10,000 nt of DNA. Source: Botryococcus braunii (lineage: Eukaryota; Chlorophyta; Trebouxiophyceae). The notes below the pieces were generated by a model. It was given only the letters and a program-made list of their open reading frames with translations, made no database searches and was not told the origin of the DNA. The DNA is taken from assembly GCA_002005505.1 (NCBI GenBank), contig MVGU01001108.1:1-10000 (forward strand), written 5' to 3'. The position numbers and the translations under genes are program-made. This document shows, in pieces, positions 1 through 7,996 of the stretch; the first letter of the stretch is position 1; each line of letters opens with the position of its first letter.

Positions 1-330
1 ATCTCCAGACTTTATCCTTAGCAAACTGTACATCATATAGTCAGCTTTGTGGTGGTGGGCACAAAGTGAGCACACTTACTTAACCGGTCACCACAACCAT
101 ATGGCATCATTCCCGTTTGCACTCCGTGGCAACCCCGTTATGAAATCCATGGAAATGCTTTGCCATTTCCTAGTCGGGATTTGCAAGGGTGAAGGAGGCC
201 TGCGGCAACTTGTTTGAAGCTTTGACCCTTTGACAAGAATCACAGTAGGCAACATATTCCCGCACGTCCTCTGTCATTCCCGGCCACCACCATTCCCGTT
301 TCACCAGTTCATACATCTTGGCAAACCAGG
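1..330 (-). pseudogene. pol: integrase, N-terminal part, multiply frameshifted
   Basis: Integrase inserts the cDNA into the genome. After the shift near 310-320, coding sense resumes in another minus-strand frame: WWWPGM near 290-275 and the CDSCQ half of the zinc finger at about 244-230. A further shift near 180 leads to ISMDFITGLP around 150-128, holding the first Asp of the DDE core. More shifts near 80 and 45 follow, with recognisable pieces such as RLSKCAHFVP and KDKVW. The second Asp and the Glu are left of the window. At least four frame changes in 320 bases make this the most damaged part of the element. Confidence 0.85.
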
Positions 331-1150
331 GTGTCCCACATACAAAGGTTCATGCAATGCCTTGAGTATATCTTGTCTTAGGTTTCTCCCCACGACTCCT
401 TCCCCATCCTTCACCTCATAATGCCCTGGGACATACTTCCGTCCCTCCTTCCCATATTCCCATATCCCATTCCTGAAATGCACCTTCCTTCTGTTCGACC
501 TCTTTCCCAACCACTCATCATCCATGTATGCCCTTTTTACTAACTCCAGGAAGGGTTCACACGTGTCAAGCTGCTGGGTGACTCCGCTCGGGCGGGCCCT
601 CCCGCCGGAGTCCATTGCGACCCGGGGCGTGACACTCCTGAGCTCGGGCTCCGCTGGCTCGACGTTGCGTCGGAGCTGCCTGGCCGCGAGGATTGGGATC
701 CTGGACAAGGCATCTGCGACGTTAGTCTTGCCTGGCTCCCAAACCCAGAGTATGTCAAACTCCTGCAATCGCTCAGCCCACCTAGCTCTTCTCGGGCTAA
801 GTCCTGCCTGTTGTTGCAAAAAGGTATTACACTTATGGTCAGTGGTTACGGTGACTGGTTTTCCTAACACATAACATCGCCATTCCTGTAGAGCATACAC
901 TACAGCCAGCAATTCCCTTTCCGTAGCAGAATAGTTACGCTCTGCACTATTCAACTTTTTGCTATAGTATGCTACTACTTTCCCGTCCTGCATGAGAACT
1001 GCTCCACCCCAAAATCACTTGCATCACATGTCACTTGGAATGGTTTCCGAAGATCAGGTAGTGATAAGATAGGGGCCTCTACCAAGCAGTCTTCAATGCT
1101 GAAAAAGATTCCTCCTGTTCCAATTCCCATTCCATGCCCTCTTGCTGCTT
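301..1150 (-). pseudogene. pol: RNase H domain and integrase start
   Basis: RNase H removes the RNA strand after reverse transcription. Its first catalytic Asp region is in the 1011-1080 stretch, flanked by frameshifts near 1083 and within the GGGG run near 1008. From 993 the frame is open for 230 codons. It has YSATERELLAVV (residues 21-32, with the catalytic Glu), TDHK (51-54) and VADALSR (92-98), the standard Ty3/gypsy RNase H landmarks. After an Arg-rich linker of about 110 residues the first half of the integrase H2C2 finger appears (HEPLYVGH, HX6H). The frame then breaks near 310-320 and stops at 301. Confidence 0.92.
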
Positions 1151-2532
1151 GACAACTTTGTCAAGGGAGCAGCGATGGCACTGAAGTCCCTGATAAACTT
1201 CCTGAAGTAGTTTGCAAGGCCCAGAAACCTACGGACATCCGTTGTGTTTTTGGGTACGGGCCATTCCTTGACTACTTCCAACTTTTGTGGGTCCACCTTT
1301 AATCCATCCCTTCCAATGATATGCCCCAAGTATCGAAGTTCAGAACGCATGAACTCACACTTGGGTAGCTTGGCAAAGAGTTGCTTCTCTCCCAAGCGAG
1401 CGAAGACTTTTTCCAAATGAACATAATGCATGTTTTCATCCTTGCTGAAAATGAGCACATCATCCAAATAGACAACGACAAATCCCTCCCGAATGAAATC
1501 ATGGAAGATTTCATTCATCAGCCGCTGAAAAGTGGCCGGAGCATTCGTTAAACCAAAGGGGAGCACCAGAAACTCGTACAACCCGAATGGTGTTCTAAAT
1601 GCTGTCTTTGGGATATCTTCTTCTTTAAGCCGGACCTGATGGTATCCGCTCAATAAGTCCAGGCTGGAGAAGACCTTTGCTCCTTTGAGCCTATCAAGCA
1701 AATCATCAATCCGGGGCAAGGGGTACCTATCCGGAATGGTAATCTGGTTGACAGCTCTATAATCAATTACCATCCTATAAGTTCCTTCCTTCTTTTTAAC
1801 AAAAAGAACAGGAGATGCATAAGGTGAGTGACTGGGCCGGATGTGCCCTAATGCGAGAAGCTCATCCACTGTTTTAGTACACTCTTCCATTTCTAGAGAA
1901 GATAAACGATAAGCAGGCTTATTAGGAGGTACAGAGCCAGGTTGTATCCTGATGGTGTGATACACCTGTCTATGCGGTGGCAATCCTGGCAAACCTTGAG
2001 GAAACAAATCACTGTACTCCCTAAGGAGCACCCCCAATTGTTCCGGTTTGCCCTTCAACACCTCCTCCAGTCCCAAGGATCCCGTGAGCTTACCCGACGA
2101 CGACGTTTGTTCCTCCTCCTCCTCCTCTATTATTCCCTCTTCCTCCCCCTCCACTGGGGGGTCCGAGAATAATTCCGGGACCGGCCCGCCCTGGGTACCC
2201 GGTCCCGTGGAGTTGGTTGATGAGGTGCCTGATTCGTCGTCGGAGGGATCGAGCCCGTTTCCCTCCAGGGATGACTCCTGCTCATCCCATGCATACTCTT
2301 CAGGTCTCATGGCAACATTCAACAGACAAAGTCTCCATTGATCTACTTTGTTCTTCCCCTTCCTCACTATGTTCATACCCCATTGCAACGTGCAGGGTAA
2401 GACTTTCCTGTGAGGGTCCAACGTTACCCACTTCCCTTGATGTTTTATTTGTGCCTTTCCAACCCCAACACTGACTGTGGCCTCCCTTAGAGACATCCAG
2501 TCTTGTCCCAGAATGAGGTCCACCCCCTCCAT
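1093..2532 (-). pseudogene. pol: reverse transcriptase (Ty3/gypsy)
   Basis: This is the longest intact stretch, 479 codons from an ATG at 2532, although coding sense already begins upstream at the shift near 2595. It starts with the end of the protease (LILGQDWM, residues 6-13), then a linker of about 130 residues with a glutamate run (about 128-140). The polymerase follows: VIDYRAVNQ (255-263), the catalytic Asp in FSSLDLLSGYHQV (288-300), PFGLTNAPATFQR (325-337) and YLDD (355-358), so all three catalytic aspartates are present. The thumb/connection motif RRFLGLANYFRKFI is at 434-447. Coding sense leaves this frame near 1155 by a single-base shift, so the last 20 or so residues are out of frame. 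Antisense open frames here are shadows. Confidence 0.95.
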
Positions 2533-2567
2533 AATAGAATCACATACAAAGAAAGTATGGCGGGTGA

Positions 2568-3116
2568 CTACCGAAGGGGTGAACCTAACACTAAGGTCAA
2601 CCTTCCCTTGGTTTCAGACAAGGACCCATCTGCAAGGACTACTGTTGTTGCTTCCTTGTGATACCTAAGCCCTTGTAGTACTTTGCCTCGGACAAAAGAA
2701 TGGGTAGCCCCAGTGTCCATGAGTGCACGAAACTCCATGCCTCGAACAGTAACGGCAAAAGTCAGGTTGAGTGGTGAGAGATTTCCCACATGCCCTACAT
2801 GACAAGATGGTTGTGGCATGACACATGCAAGCACAAATGAAAAAGGAAATATTCCTGCCTTGCCCGAGAACATGAATTGTTCTCCCCTACATCCCCGAGC
2901 AAGAACTTTTAGTTTGGCTTTTGTCCTGTACTCTAAGAAAAACCTCCTGCTTTTCCAGACTTTTTGGCTAACAACAAAGCAGGCACCAAGGCTGGGATCA
3001 TGTTTTCTCTTTGCAAAGAAATCATGCAAGCAAGCCTCTGCACAATTTTTCTTAGGTACTACCAACTCAAAGGGTTCAGAGAGTGAAGACAAATAGGCCA
3101 AACAATGGGGATCCAT
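2568..3116 (-). pseudogene. pro: retropepsin-like aspartic protease region
   Basis: The protease cleaves the Gag-Pol precursor. The frame continues that of the gag C-terminus after a TGA and four codons; its first ATG is at 3116. The active-site motif LMDTGATHSFV is at about residues 132-142, with a following strand and ADG-containing segment (VVLADGSLS) as in Ty3-type proteases. About 130 codons lie between the gag tail and this motif, of which the first 100 have no recognised domain and are rather rich in Cys, Lys and aromatic residues. A frameshift near 2595 moves the protease C-terminus into the frame of the reverse transcriptase, so the frame ending at 2568 stops early. Confidence 0.85.
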
Positions 3117-3128
3117 GACCCTTGCGAG

Positions 3129-4395
3129 TCAAGTTTTGGGTTTCCCCTTCCCTTTCCCCTTCCACTTCCCTCTTCCCTTTCCTTTCCCTTGCCAATTACC
3201 TTGCCCTCCTTGAGGTGGTGGAAGCCCTCCTTGCACTGGTGCCACCACTGGTGGGGCCTGTGGTGCAGAGGGAAAGTAACCCAGTTGAAAAACTGGTGGT
3301 TGGAACCCTCCCGCTTTAGCTTTAGCAGCCAACCACTCCCTTTTCAACTGACATTGCCATGCTTCATGGCCCAACTGTTTGCAAAAGTAACACTCCCTAT
3401 TAGCGGGGATGACCTTCCGAGAGTCCAACTTTCCTCCCTTCCCTGGTGCACCAGGGGGTCCTCCAACAGCTCCCCAGAAGGGTGGTGACCCTTGAACTTC
3501 CTCTGGGATATGAGCTGCACCAAGATTGGTGTGGAAGTTTGATAGTGTCCTCCTCTTGGGGGACCTCCCCTTGTGGATCCCCATGGGCACTCTTGAAACC
3601 ACCTTCATACTTGACCACAAAGGAGCACAAGTCATCCAGGTCTGTGAAGGGTTTCCCTGTCCCGGGGTTGATGGTACTAGCCAATCTTAACTGCACATTA
3701 AGACCCTTCATGAATAAGTGCAACTTATCCTGCTCTACCATTTCATATTCCACCTCAATATCCGAAAGCAAAGCAACAAATCTTTCAATGTACCTCTCCA
3801 CACTTTCATTTCCCTGGTAGACTTTGTCAAGCTTTTGTCTTGCTATTGCTACTGTGTCAGTGGCATCATATCTTTTGGACATAAAAGCTTTAAAGTCTTC
3901 CCACTCTATGGCATCTTCCTCTCCTCCCTCTTTTTCCCACTTACGCACAAAAGCATCCCACACTTTAAGAGGTCTTTCTTCCAAGTGTTGAACTGCCAAA
4001 GCAACCCACTTAGCATCAGGCACGTTTGTGAGTTTGGCATATGATGCCAATTTCCGTGCAAAAAAACATAAAACTTCCACGTTTTCCGTTAAAGAGAGAA
4101 GGAGGGGCAGCACGCACTTGCACCGGTTTTTGGATCGGTGCTTGAGCCTCGCCCTGCCGAGCCTCCAACTTTTCTTCGACTAAGGTGTTAGTGTATTCTT
4201 CAATTTCATCCTTTGACAAGGGGCGTTTCTTCCTTTTGCCTTCCGATCCCTCGGTTGTGGGGGCGATCGGGTTCATGGAATCAACGTCCTCTTCCAACAA
4301 GTCCGTCACTTCAATTCCTTCCTTCAAAGAACCTTCCACAAGGCTTCGGTCTTCTTCAGATAGGTTTTAAACCTATCGGATCCCACCGAGCTCAT
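3129..4395 (-). pseudogene. gag: gag polyprotein, frameshifted
   Basis: Gag forms the particle and binds the genomic RNA. The likely start is the ATG at 4395 (begins MSSVGSDRF), needing a frameshift near 4360. A second ATG at 4435 is in frame with the next segment but meets TAG (4373-4375) and TAA (4367-4369). Further frame changes fall near 4085 and near 3545. The middle segment (about 4080-3545) has the hydrophobic and charged pattern of a retrotransposon gag domain, including a VERYIERFVALL stretch. A single zinc knuckle of form CX2CX4HX4C (CYFCKQLGHEAWQC) lies at 3392-3351. The C-terminus is a very basic Gly/Lys tail that ends in a TGA at 3129-3131. The element's protease lies downstream in the same frame. 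Confidence 0.88.
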
Positions 4396-4474
4396 CTACG
4401 CGACGCATCCCAAAGTTAGATCCTTGCATCGGCATCTGCCAACTTCCAACAACTTGATCGAAAACCCCAAAGGA

Positions 4475-4500
4475 TTGATAACGGCTTTCGCCGATACCAA
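4475..4500 (-). other. GAAA-tetraloop hairpin covering the primer-binding site
   Basis: In the minus-strand RNA, TTGGTATCGGC pairs with GCCGTTATCAA around a GAAA loop. There are ten pairs (one G-U) and one U-U mismatch over eleven positions; the loop is closed by C-G and is a GNRA type. Pairing was worked out by hand; no energy was computed. Confidence 0.6.
4484..4499 (-). promoter_or_regulatory. Primer-binding site of the Ty3/gypsy element
   Basis: On the minus strand, two bases after the LTR end, comes TGGTATCGGCGAAAGC. It starts with TGG (complement of tRNA CCA) and its first seven bases TGGTATC match the usual plant initiator-Met site (TGGTATCAGAGC); the bases after that differ. Location and start fit a minus-strand DNA primer site. 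It lies in a hairpin (see the stem-loop at 4475-4500). Confidence 0.75.
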
Positions 4501-4501
4501 A

Positions 4502-4993
4502 TGTAATAACTCAGCGGAATTTATAAGGAAGTAAGGCAGGAGGGGAGCAAGGAACGAGGCGCGACACGAGGTCCGTCACTTGGGGCAAGCAAGCGTTTAC
4601 AAGAACCACCCCACCACACAGCTTACCCTTGTGGTTTCTCCAGTTCTGTCCTCTCGTGTTAATCTACTCGGCACGCGGGTTCCTAGCCAGGGGACGCCTA
4701 TCATTCGGACTCGGCCCATCTACGACTTCTGTCTCTCTATCCTTCGTGAGAGCCCTAGATCGTCCACTCGCTGGCGTGCTAACGGTGACAATTATTGTCA
4801 TCAAACACACGCAATGACGGAGTGCCAACTATGCATGGCGTAAGCAACCATCACCGACGGAAGGTGCTACTCTCGTTCGAGCGGCTAACCACGTGGCTCC
4901 CACGGGCGTGCAGTATGGCGCCAAAGGGCGTCTCCCGCAAATGTCCCGAAATGCTCGGAAATCCTCGCATTCCGTTACAAGGAACTCAACAAT
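4502..4993 (-). repeat. 5' LTR of the Ty3/gypsy element (right edge estimated)
   Basis: On the plus strand the LTR opens with TGTAATAACTCAGCGG at 4502, two bases beyond the primer-binding site, so on the element's own strand it ends in TTACA as LTRs do. GC content is fairly high up to about 4980 and then falls into AT-rich repeat DNA. The stretch CTCAACA ending at 4993 gives a possible TG...CA boundary of about 490 bp. The partner LTR is off the window, so this edge is not proven and the LTR could extend into the 37-bp repeats beyond. The open frames inside (for example 4580-4843) have no visible homology and are not called. Confidence 0.6.
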
Positions 4994-5042
4994 AGCTCCT
5001 TCAAGCAAGTCAAGCATGATGGGAACCTACACACATATACCC

Positions 5043-5320
5043 AATGTAAGTAGTCCCTCATCAACCAACTTAAATACACACATGTAAGTGGCTCCACATT
5101 GGCCATCATACATATACCATGTAAGTGGCTCCACATTGGCCAACATACATATACCATGTAAGTGGCCCTACTTAGGCCAACATACATACACCATATGGTT
5201 ACATGCATGTAAGTGGCTCTACATTAGCCAACATACATAAACCATGTAAGTGGCCCTACATTGGCCAACATACCTAAACCATGTAAGTGGCTCTACATTA
5301 GCCAACATACATAAACCATG
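5043..5320. repeat. 37-bp tandem repeat, about seven units
   Basis: Units begin at CATGTAAGTGG (first unit AATGTAAGT) at 5043, 5081, 5118, 5155, 5206, 5243 and 5280, with the next partial copy at 5317. Spacing is 37 bp except 38 for the first and 51 after the fourth, where 14 extra bases bring the palindrome ACATGCATGT (5201-5210). From the second unit on, each carries a 5-bp stem TGGCY...RGCCA around a 7-base loop. There are no unique spacers between units, so it is not a CRISPR. A weak outlier (TTATGTAAGTGGGACATG) lies near 5391. It may be satellite DNA, part of an LTR U3, or part of the neighbouring element. Confidence 0.92.
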
Positions 5321-5337
5321 CAACATCATCCAAAGGG

Positions 5338-6467
5338 GTTCTACATATACTACCCTTCAACAAGGATGAAACAAACACAAACTTAAGAAGTTTATGTAAG
5401 TGGGACATGTTTGTAAGAAGTCATGCTTAACACCTTAAGCCCATGAGGAGGCTTCACTAGAGCTTCCCCATAAATGAATCGATCCCCTCATTGATGCACA
5501 TGCCACCAAGTTCATGAAGCTATGGAGAGCTTAATTCTTATTATGGGTGACTTACCAAATAGCACCTATAGAATAAAGCCCACCCATACTTCAAGCTTAA
5601 GCATGCACAACAAGGAATCAGCCACACAAGTGAGCAATCATTTGTATCACAAGTGAATTGTCAATTGTCACCACATCAATGTCAAATAACATGCTTATTT
5701 CATATCTAGTGACCACTCACTTGATCACACTCTAAATAAGCACATGCCTAACCTTTGGCCTTCTACCAAATTAAGGCAAGTATACTAAGGGTCAACACTA
5801 GACCCAAACAACCAATGCATATTATTAATGCATACTCTTTATAAACAAGGCAAAGCGCTTAACAACAAGGAAGGTAAGTCATCAAATGACTTCCAACCAC
5901 AATCATAAGTACCCATAGGTGACAAACTCATGTCACCCATCAGCCCCAAAGGTCAACGTATTTCCCACCTTGGAAATACTACAATGCTGAAACTTGAAGA
6001 TACATCTTCAAAGAGGGTAATTAACATGCGCTTTAATGAAGGATTACCTTTAATCCCTCATGGCCTTCTTCCTGTCAGCTTTGCAAACCATTTGCAAAAT
6101 GTCAGTTCTTATGAATACTTTCATAAACAACAAACAGCAACCACACTTATGTTGCTATCACCTTTATAAGTGTAATCAGTACGTAAGCGACTGCCTGCAA
6201 AGCATATCAATGCATTCTTGCACATGCAAAGAAGTACACCCACACCAAGGATGTCTCTTCTTCCTGAAGTAGTCAAGCACTACTAACATGGCAGCTTTCC
6301 AATCGTCTAGAGAAAGCACTATATGCTTCTTTCACCTCTGAACATCGAAGGGAGCTCTTGCACAAAGACCTTTTGCATACTGCCACAGTCAAAGCATGCC
6401 ATACAATGTATTGATTGCTTGCCCGCAACTTCATTAAAGCCAAAGTGCTTCATGCTCATCATATTAC
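5338..6467. other. AT-rich stretch, no gene recognised
   Basis: This is AT-rich DNA with short open frames on both strands (for example 5930-6169 plus, 6319-6501 minus) that show no family motif and no good start context. The minus-strand frame at 6319-6501 has four cysteines but no knuckle spacing. The position between a primer-binding site on its right and the Ty3 LTR on its left suggests internal sequence of the second LTR element, perhaps a non-coding one into which the Ty3 element inserted. That is inference. Confidence 0.4.
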
Positions 6468-6593
6468 TCAAGGGTAGATCAACATATGAACTTTCAAGCA
6501 AAAGCCAGCGGCACAGCCGATCAGCAGCCGATCGTTTTCATGCGAGACAAGTTCCACCACGTCCAGATCATACTCTTCCGTTGGCAATGACAT
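6468..6593 (-). other. short open frame just inside the second element, unassigned
   Basis: The first ATG after the second primer-binding site on the minus strand is at 6593 and opens 41 codons (MSLPTEEYDLDVVELVSHEN...), ending in a stop at 6468. The position is where a gag start would be expected. The residues show no gag or zinc-knuckle motif. It may be a gag remnant or chance. Confidence 0.2.
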
Positions 6594-6654
6594 CGAAGTA
6601 TAGTTCTGAAACCAGCCGAGCAACCGACGAGGTCCTCCTGGTCCAGGAACACGA

Positions 6655-6682
6655 ACCAACGACAGCCGAAGCTGTCGCCGAT
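6655..6682 (-). other. UUCG-tetraloop hairpin overlapping the second primer-binding site
   Basis: In minus-strand RNA, CGACAGC pairs perfectly with GCUGUCG around UUCG, closed by C-G. The stem can be extended by five more pairs (A-U, U-G, C-G, G-U, G-U), giving 12 in all. The G-U pairs only work on the minus strand, the strand of the element. No folding energy was computed. Confidence 0.65.
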
Positions 6683-6686
6683 ACCA
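6671..6686 (-). promoter_or_regulatory. Primer-binding site of a second LTR element
   Basis: The minus strand reads TGGTATCGGCGACAGC immediately after an LTR-like end GATTTCCAACA, with no spacer. The first 12 bases are identical to the site at 4484-4499, while the flanks are unrelated. TGTTGGAAAT at an LTR start next to a GATACCA end is a common arrangement in plant LTR elements. Confidence 0.6.
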
Positions 6687-6758
6687 TGTTGGAAATCGGC
6701 TGCCGTTGTCCCACCCCTTTGTCCATTGCCGCCTTCATTTCAACCCAGCTTCTTCATC

Positions 6759-6873
6759 CCTGCAATAAGCTGCAGTCTTAGCAGTCTATGCAGGGAACAG
6801 TACCACACATGGATCAGTCGTACCAAGCAAGGACGACTGTTCAAGTACTGGAGTCTGCGAAGCAACAGATCTA
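6759..6873 (+). repeat. 115-bp direct repeat, copy 1
   Basis: Identical base for base to 6936-7050, at a period of 177 bp. It contains nested inverted repeats: CCTGCA (6759) with TGCAGG (6789), inside it CTGC with GCAG, then CAGTAC (6798) with GTACTG (6845) enclosing CAGTCGT (6815) and ACGACTG (6833). Confidence 0.97.
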
Positions 6874-6935
6874 TTTACAATGCAAATGCACTAAAGCGTA
6901 ACTGCTCTAGCTAAGCAACAACTAATCAAGGGATA

Positions 6936-7050
6936 CCTGCAATAAGCTGCAGTCTTAGCAGTCTATGCAGGGAACAGTACCACACATGGATCAGTCGTAC
7001 CAAGCAAGGACGACTGTTCAAGTACTGGAGTCTGCGAAGCAACAGATCTA
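6936..7050 (+). repeat. 115-bp direct repeat, copy 2
   Basis: A perfect copy of 6759-6873, with the same nested inverted repeats. The 62 bases between the copies are not repeated afterwards. Full identity points to a recent duplication or to gene conversion. Confidence 0.97.
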
Positions 7051-7916
7051 CCAGAAAATCTGTGATACTCTCCCTTAAATACTGACGCAGGAGGACTTAC
7101 ATAATTTGCCTCCCTTAGCCGTCATCATCAAGCTCTTTATGCACGCAACTCATGCGGAATGTCCCGCTATCCGTGCGAATCCCGTTGTACCATTCAAGCA
7201 TCGTCAAAAGTACTGACCGCTAAGACGGATTACCGCATCCGACTAGCCCTCGAATGGCCTTAACGACTCGATCAATGCAAATGACGTCCGTAGGACAACT
7301 CAGAGTCTGGAACGAACACTAAGGTAGCAGTAGGTGCCTAAGCGGGTCCGGATGCAACACCATTTGGACTTTACTTGCCCGAATCTACCCGTTAGCACCT
7401 TAACCAGTGTCCGAATCATCCGAATCAGTCCGTAAACAACCCTATAAACACTAAGATAGGGTTTACAGGTACAACGTACCTCAATATATGTCTCATGAGT
7501 GACACCTAACTCAGGTCAGTGACTATTATGTTTGCACCAGTCACGTCACTTCACAAATACACACAATCACAGTGGGAATTTCCCAACTTCAAAATTCTCC
7601 ACTGAGCCCCAAGGGGGCCCATTTTACAACAAGTTCCCAAGTGTTTCAAAGCTTCACTCTTAATATTAAATGGAAATGCCTTCAAGGCCACAGGCGGATG
7701 TTGTGTCGGATAACGTGTAACTTGCATTGGGGTTCAATTCATCGAAGACTTGCAATTTGAGCCAAGCAGCCCCACCTTGCACGAAATGCCGGAGGTTCAC
7801 GGCATGCATGCTGGAGGTTCACGGCATATGCCTGCGCAGTGAAAGGAGGCAAGTGAAAGTTGTCGACTGAAGGGTTAATTAAAACAACGTTAAAGCAACA
7901 TTGCGTCTTTTTTCCC
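7051..7916. other. No gene recognised; small inverted and direct repeats
   Basis: No protein family or RNA gene was recognised. Visible structure: AACCCTAT (7438-7445) inverted against ATAGGGTT (7456-7463), the latter containing a telo-box (TAGGGTTT); a 6-bp-arm hairpin AGGTAC-AAC-GTACCT at 7467-7481; and a 15-bp direct repeat GGAGGTTCACGGCAT at 7791 and 7813. The left part may still belong to the second LTR. Confidence 0.5.
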
Positions 7917-7996
7917 ATGAAGGCGACGGCCTGCATGGCAATGTTTCTGGCAAGGCAGTAGGGCATGGGAAAGGCACATGGCTTGCGGTTGGGATA

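Larger units (their letters stand above)
1..4993 (-). mobile_element. Ty3/gypsy LTR retrotransposon, 5' part, degenerate
   Basis: Read leftwards on the minus strand the order is 5' LTR (from 4502), primer-binding site, gag with a CCHC knuckle, DTGA protease, YLDD reverse transcriptase, RNase H, then integrase zinc finger and core. Protease-RT-RNase H-integrase order is diagnostic of Ty3/gypsy (Metaviridae) rather than Ty1/copia, where integrase precedes RT. The rest of integrase and the 3' LTR lie left of base 1, so no target-site duplication or LTR pair can be checked. The frames are split by many frameshifts, so this copy cannot be autonomous as written. The clade is not certain; a chromovirus-like lineage is plausible, but no chromodomain is in view. 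The right edge near 4993 is an estimate from a composition change and a CA end. Confidence 0.93.
6687..7587 (-). repeat. LTR of a second element (right edge uncertain)
   Basis: The left edge on the plus strand, TGTTGGAAATCGG at 6687, is set by the adjoining primer-binding site. The right edge is not clear. A partly matching inverted end (AATTTCCCAACTT) lies at about 7578-7590, which would give some 900 bp. No second LTR copy is in the window, and no coding domain of a retrotransposon was found to the left, so this may be a non-autonomous element or a remnant. The family (copia or other) cannot be stated. Confidence 0.45.

Noticed and set aside
1942..2474. Plus-strand open frames opposite the reverse transcriptase linker
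   Set aside because: Antisense shadows of the minus-strand pol frame, with low-complexity Ser/Leu content from the acidic linker.
3105..3488. Plus-strand 127-codon frame rich in Pro, Ser and Phe
   Set aside because: Antisense of the gag tail and zinc knuckle; no family motif.
4517..4530. TTATAAAT on the minus strand as the LTR TATA box
   Set aside because: Only about 25 bases from the LTR end, leaving no room for R and U5.
5043..5320. CRISPR-like regular repeats
   Set aside because: Repeats are directly adjacent with no variable spacers, and the context is plant DNA; it is a tandem array.
7725..7750. GGTTCAATTC similar to a tRNA B box
   Set aside because: No A box at the proper distance and no cloverleaf could be drawn.
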